Positions 62,368-64,000 of a DNA stretch of 64,000 bases are shown one piece after another. The DNA comes from Micromonospora gifhornensis (lineage in GTDB: Bacteria; Actinomycetota; Actinomycetes; Mycobacteriales; Micromonosporaceae), in NCBI RefSeq assembly GCF_016863515.1, contig NZ_BOPA01000023.1, positions 43,544 through 107,543 of the forward strand, given 5' to 3'. The notes under the pieces are model-generated. The model had not been told where the DNA came from. It saw only the letters and a program-made list of their open reading frames with translations, and ran no database searches. Numbering within the stretch: the first letter of the stretch is position 1; each line of letters starts with the position of its first letter. The translations under genes and the position numbers were made by a program.

Positions 62368-62702
62368 GATGGTCTCGCGCGGGGTCCAGGAGTCGGCGCA
62401 GATGACCGGACACCTCTTGGTCAACTCCGGGAAGCGCGGATCAGGCCGACGGTGGTGGCCAGTCGCGTACATCGGCCGGTGCGGGTCCGCGCTAGATGAC
62501 CTGATCGAAGAGGGTATGCACGTCGTCGGTGGTGTCCGCGGCGGTGAGGGCGGCCGAGAGCGCGAGCCGGTGGTGACCGAGGGCGCGGAGGGCCTCGGCG
62601 ATGGCGATGGCGATGGCGATGGCGCCGGTCGCGGCGGGCATGGCACCGTGATCCGCAGTCGGCGGCGAGCCAGGCGACCTCGGGATGAGGATCTGAGCGC
62701 GC
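62368..62702. other. Region without clear gene; hexanucleotide repeat
   Basis: About 335 bases. A run of four GGCGAT-type hexamers lies near 62597-62626. A minus-strand frame from ATG 62704 to 62492 (70 codons, ending TADTTDDVHTLFDQVI-like) could be a small protein, because its last 30 residues look natural, but the hexamer repeat gives an odd AIAIAIAI segment and I cannot support it. No plus-strand gene seen. Confidence 0.45.
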
Positions 62703-62996
62703 ATGGAGCGTAACGTCTGGCGCACGTCGAGCCATTCCGGCAGCAACGGCCGGTGCGTCGGGGTCCGCGACCGAGGCAGCGAGGTCGGCGTACGCGATTC
62801 CAAGGGACCTACTACCGGACGGCTGAGCTTCGGCCCGGTGGCCTGGGACGCTGTCGTCCGAGACGGACGACCGTCGCCCCTGGCCTGCGGCCCCTGCGGC
62901 CACGTATGCCGGACCGATAGGAGGAAATTCTCAGCTATCGCTGTCTGCCGTAAGGTGTTTCGCCGCCGCCGTGATCAGCAACGCGGGAATTGCTAA
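62703..62996 (+). CDS. DUF397 domain protein
   Basis: 97 residues from ATG 62703. The DUF397 pattern is clear over residues 5-57: WRTSSHSGSNGRCVGV, VGVRDSKGP and LSFGPVAWDAVV. DUF397 proteins are usually about 60-70 residues and pair with an XRE regulator on the same strand; here no such regulator precedes it. The last 40 residues (Cys/Arg-rich) do not look like the family and overlap the convergent gene by 66 bases, so the natural stop may have been lost. Confidence 0.82.
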   Translation: MERNVWRTSSHSGSNGRCVGVRDRGSEVGVRDSKGPTTGRLSFGPVAWDAVVRDGRPSPLACGPCGHVCRTDRRKFSAIAVCRKVFRRRRDQQRGNC

Positions 62997-64000
62997 TGCG
63001 ATGGCCAGACCGACCCGAAACATCACCAGACTTGCCATACCTGGCACGCGGTCTGTCACCCAGCGTCGACTGTTGAACAGCAGCGCGAAGATCATCAAGA
63101 CAGCGACTACTGACGCTATTGCCAGATCAACCGTCGGGTTGAAGCCGGCGAATCCGGGTGCCAGGAAACGCTCACCCCAGTCGCGCATCAGCAACTCGTA
63201 CGCCCCGACCGGATCCGGTAACCTACTCAGCCAAGGATCCATGTTCCAGGCCCTTATGAGTTGGTGGCCATAGGGTGCATCTACCGCCGCTGCGGTCAGG
63301 ACCGTCGAAAGCGCCACACCTAGGCCGGCGGCGGCGTCCGCGCAACTGGCCTGATCCCGTCCAGCGCTGCCGGCACCTTTCACCGATACCACGATCAGCC
63401 GGCCAAGGTGGCCGAAAAACGCCACCACCAGACCTGCTATCAGCAGGACCAGCATCACCACTAAGAACGCGACGAAGATGAAGGCAAGGACCGGCGCAAC
63501 GTACCGGGCCAACACCTCGCCGAGAAACGCGAAGACACCAAACAAGTAGGCCAGCACCAGCAGCACCATGCCGCCTGCCCATATACCCACAGTGAGCCAA
63601 CGCCCAGCTCGCAGCTTCTCGACGAGCACGTACAGTCCGAAGATGACGACAATGCCGACTACGATCACGAGAATCACGGTGAGAAACGGGATCAGCCAGT
63701 CGATGACCCGAACGCAGATCCGGTACAGCCAGACCCCAAGCCGAACCAGGCCCACCAGCGCCTCTACCGCCCAGCTGAGCCCAGGTATCGCCAGCAGCCC
63801 CAGCACAAGCGCCGGCACGCTCACGATGAACGGTCGCCACCGCCCGACCTTCAAACAGCACACCAGTACAGCGGCCAGAACCACCGGCACTGAATAGAAC
63901 ACGACCACCGACAGATAGCGCTCCATCGTCTCGGCGGTCGGACCTTCCAGCGGTGGTTTCACCACTGTATTGGCGAACGTGGCGATGTGGTCAAGCGCAC
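62931..64000 (-). CDS. Multi-pass membrane protein, unknown (5' end outside window)
   Basis: The frame is open to the window edge (upstream residues HIATFANTVVKPP), so the start is outside; GTG 63965 and ATG 63926 are only internal options. About eight hydrophobic helices (VVVFYSVPVVLAAVLVCCL, FLTVILVIVVGIVVIFGLYVLV, WAGGMVLLVLAYLFGVFAFL, VLAFIFVAFLVVMLVLLIAGLVVAFF, LAIASVVAVLMIFALLF, VGLAIALAIPALLITAA). No motif suggests a function. The composition is less GC-rich than its neighbours, hinting at acquisition. Confidence 0.72.
   Translation of the reverse strand, partial: ALDHIATFANTVVKPPLEGPTAETMERYLSVVVFYSVPVVLAAVLVCCLKVGRWRPFIVSVPALVLGLLAIPGLSWAVEALVGLVRLGVWLYRICVRVIDWLIPFLTVILVIVVGIVVIFGLYVLVEKLRAGRWLTVGIWAGGMVLLVLAYLFGVFAFLGEVLARYVAPVLAFIFVAFLVVMLVLLIAGLVVAFFGHLGRLIVVSVKGAGSAGRDQASCADAAAGLGVALSTVLTAAAVDAPYGHQLIRAWNMDPWLSRLPDPVGAYELLMRDWGERFLAPGFAGFNPTVDLAIASVVAVLMIFALLFNSRRWVTDRVPGMASLVMFRVGLAIALAIPALLITAAAKHLTADSDS

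Overview
The window is very GC-rich, uses GTG starts freely, packs genes into runs with 4-base ATGA/GTGA overlaps, and carries actinobacterial families (DivIVA-domain protein, DUF397, SpoOM, ABC sugar importers with LacI regulators, CBM2-GH5 cellulase). Together with several short intergenic inverted-repeat families that I associate with Micromonospora-type genomes, this points to a chromosomal segment of a Micromonosporaceae actinomycete, probably Micromonospora. The genus is an inference from memory. I see no rRNA, tRNA, CRISPR array or intact insertion sequence.

Layout. (1) 1-8257: the 3' part of an extracellular contractile injection system (eCIS) locus: low-complexity protein, LysM tube/baseplate protein, VgrG-like spike, PAAR-like tip, gp25-like wedge, large gpJ-like baseplate protein with a propeller-like tail, tail protein I, and a single-pass membrane protein with a lectin-like outer domain. 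Two further membrane proteins follow (8422-9663). Sheath and tube genes would lie upstream of the window. (2) 9791-11108: DUF6412-like protein and a second-type YidC, the latter preceded by a 16-codon leader ORF. (3) 11165-17839: GH3 glycosidase with a sugar ABC importer and a divergent LacI regulator, then a secreted protein of unknown function. (4) 19100-24287: a compact signalling or conflict-type module in which a Tat-exported S8 protease, an ECF-like sigma factor and a small soluble protein form one operon, divergent from a TPR-CHAT caspase-like protease; both promoters carry nearly the same element of about 27 bp. (5) 24379-40569: a pectin/uronate utilisation island. One arm has an importer, LacI, DUF624 and DUF6807 proteins; the divergent arm has a Gfo/Idh/MocA oxidoreductase, UxaC, an enolase-superfamily dehydratase, a hexuronate-type reductase, another oxidoreductase and two secreted pectate lyases. 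(6) 40830-50400: miscellaneous genes, including an SF1 helicase with a nuclease-like tail, a short GntR, a DivIVA-domain protein, a frameshifted DUF559-type gene, an HD phosphohydrolase and a pRiA4b ORF-3 family protein. (7) 50514-57319: a CebR-box-preceded cellulase and a five-gene peptide/nickel-type ABC importer. (8) 57646-62136: SpoOM, then divergent zwf and pgi. (9) 62133-64000: repeat-rich DNA, a DUF397 protein, and a membrane protein that runs off the right edge.

How the parts work together. The plant-polymer genes form a saprophytic theme: the secreted pectate lyases and cellulase release oligomers, ABC importers bring in sugars, UxaC and the reductase process uronates, and LacI or CebR operators tie expression to inducers. 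zwf and pgi serve the hexose-phosphate node. The least explained parts are the CHAT/sigma/S8 module with its mirrored promoter element, and the membrane proteins at the end of the eCIS locus.
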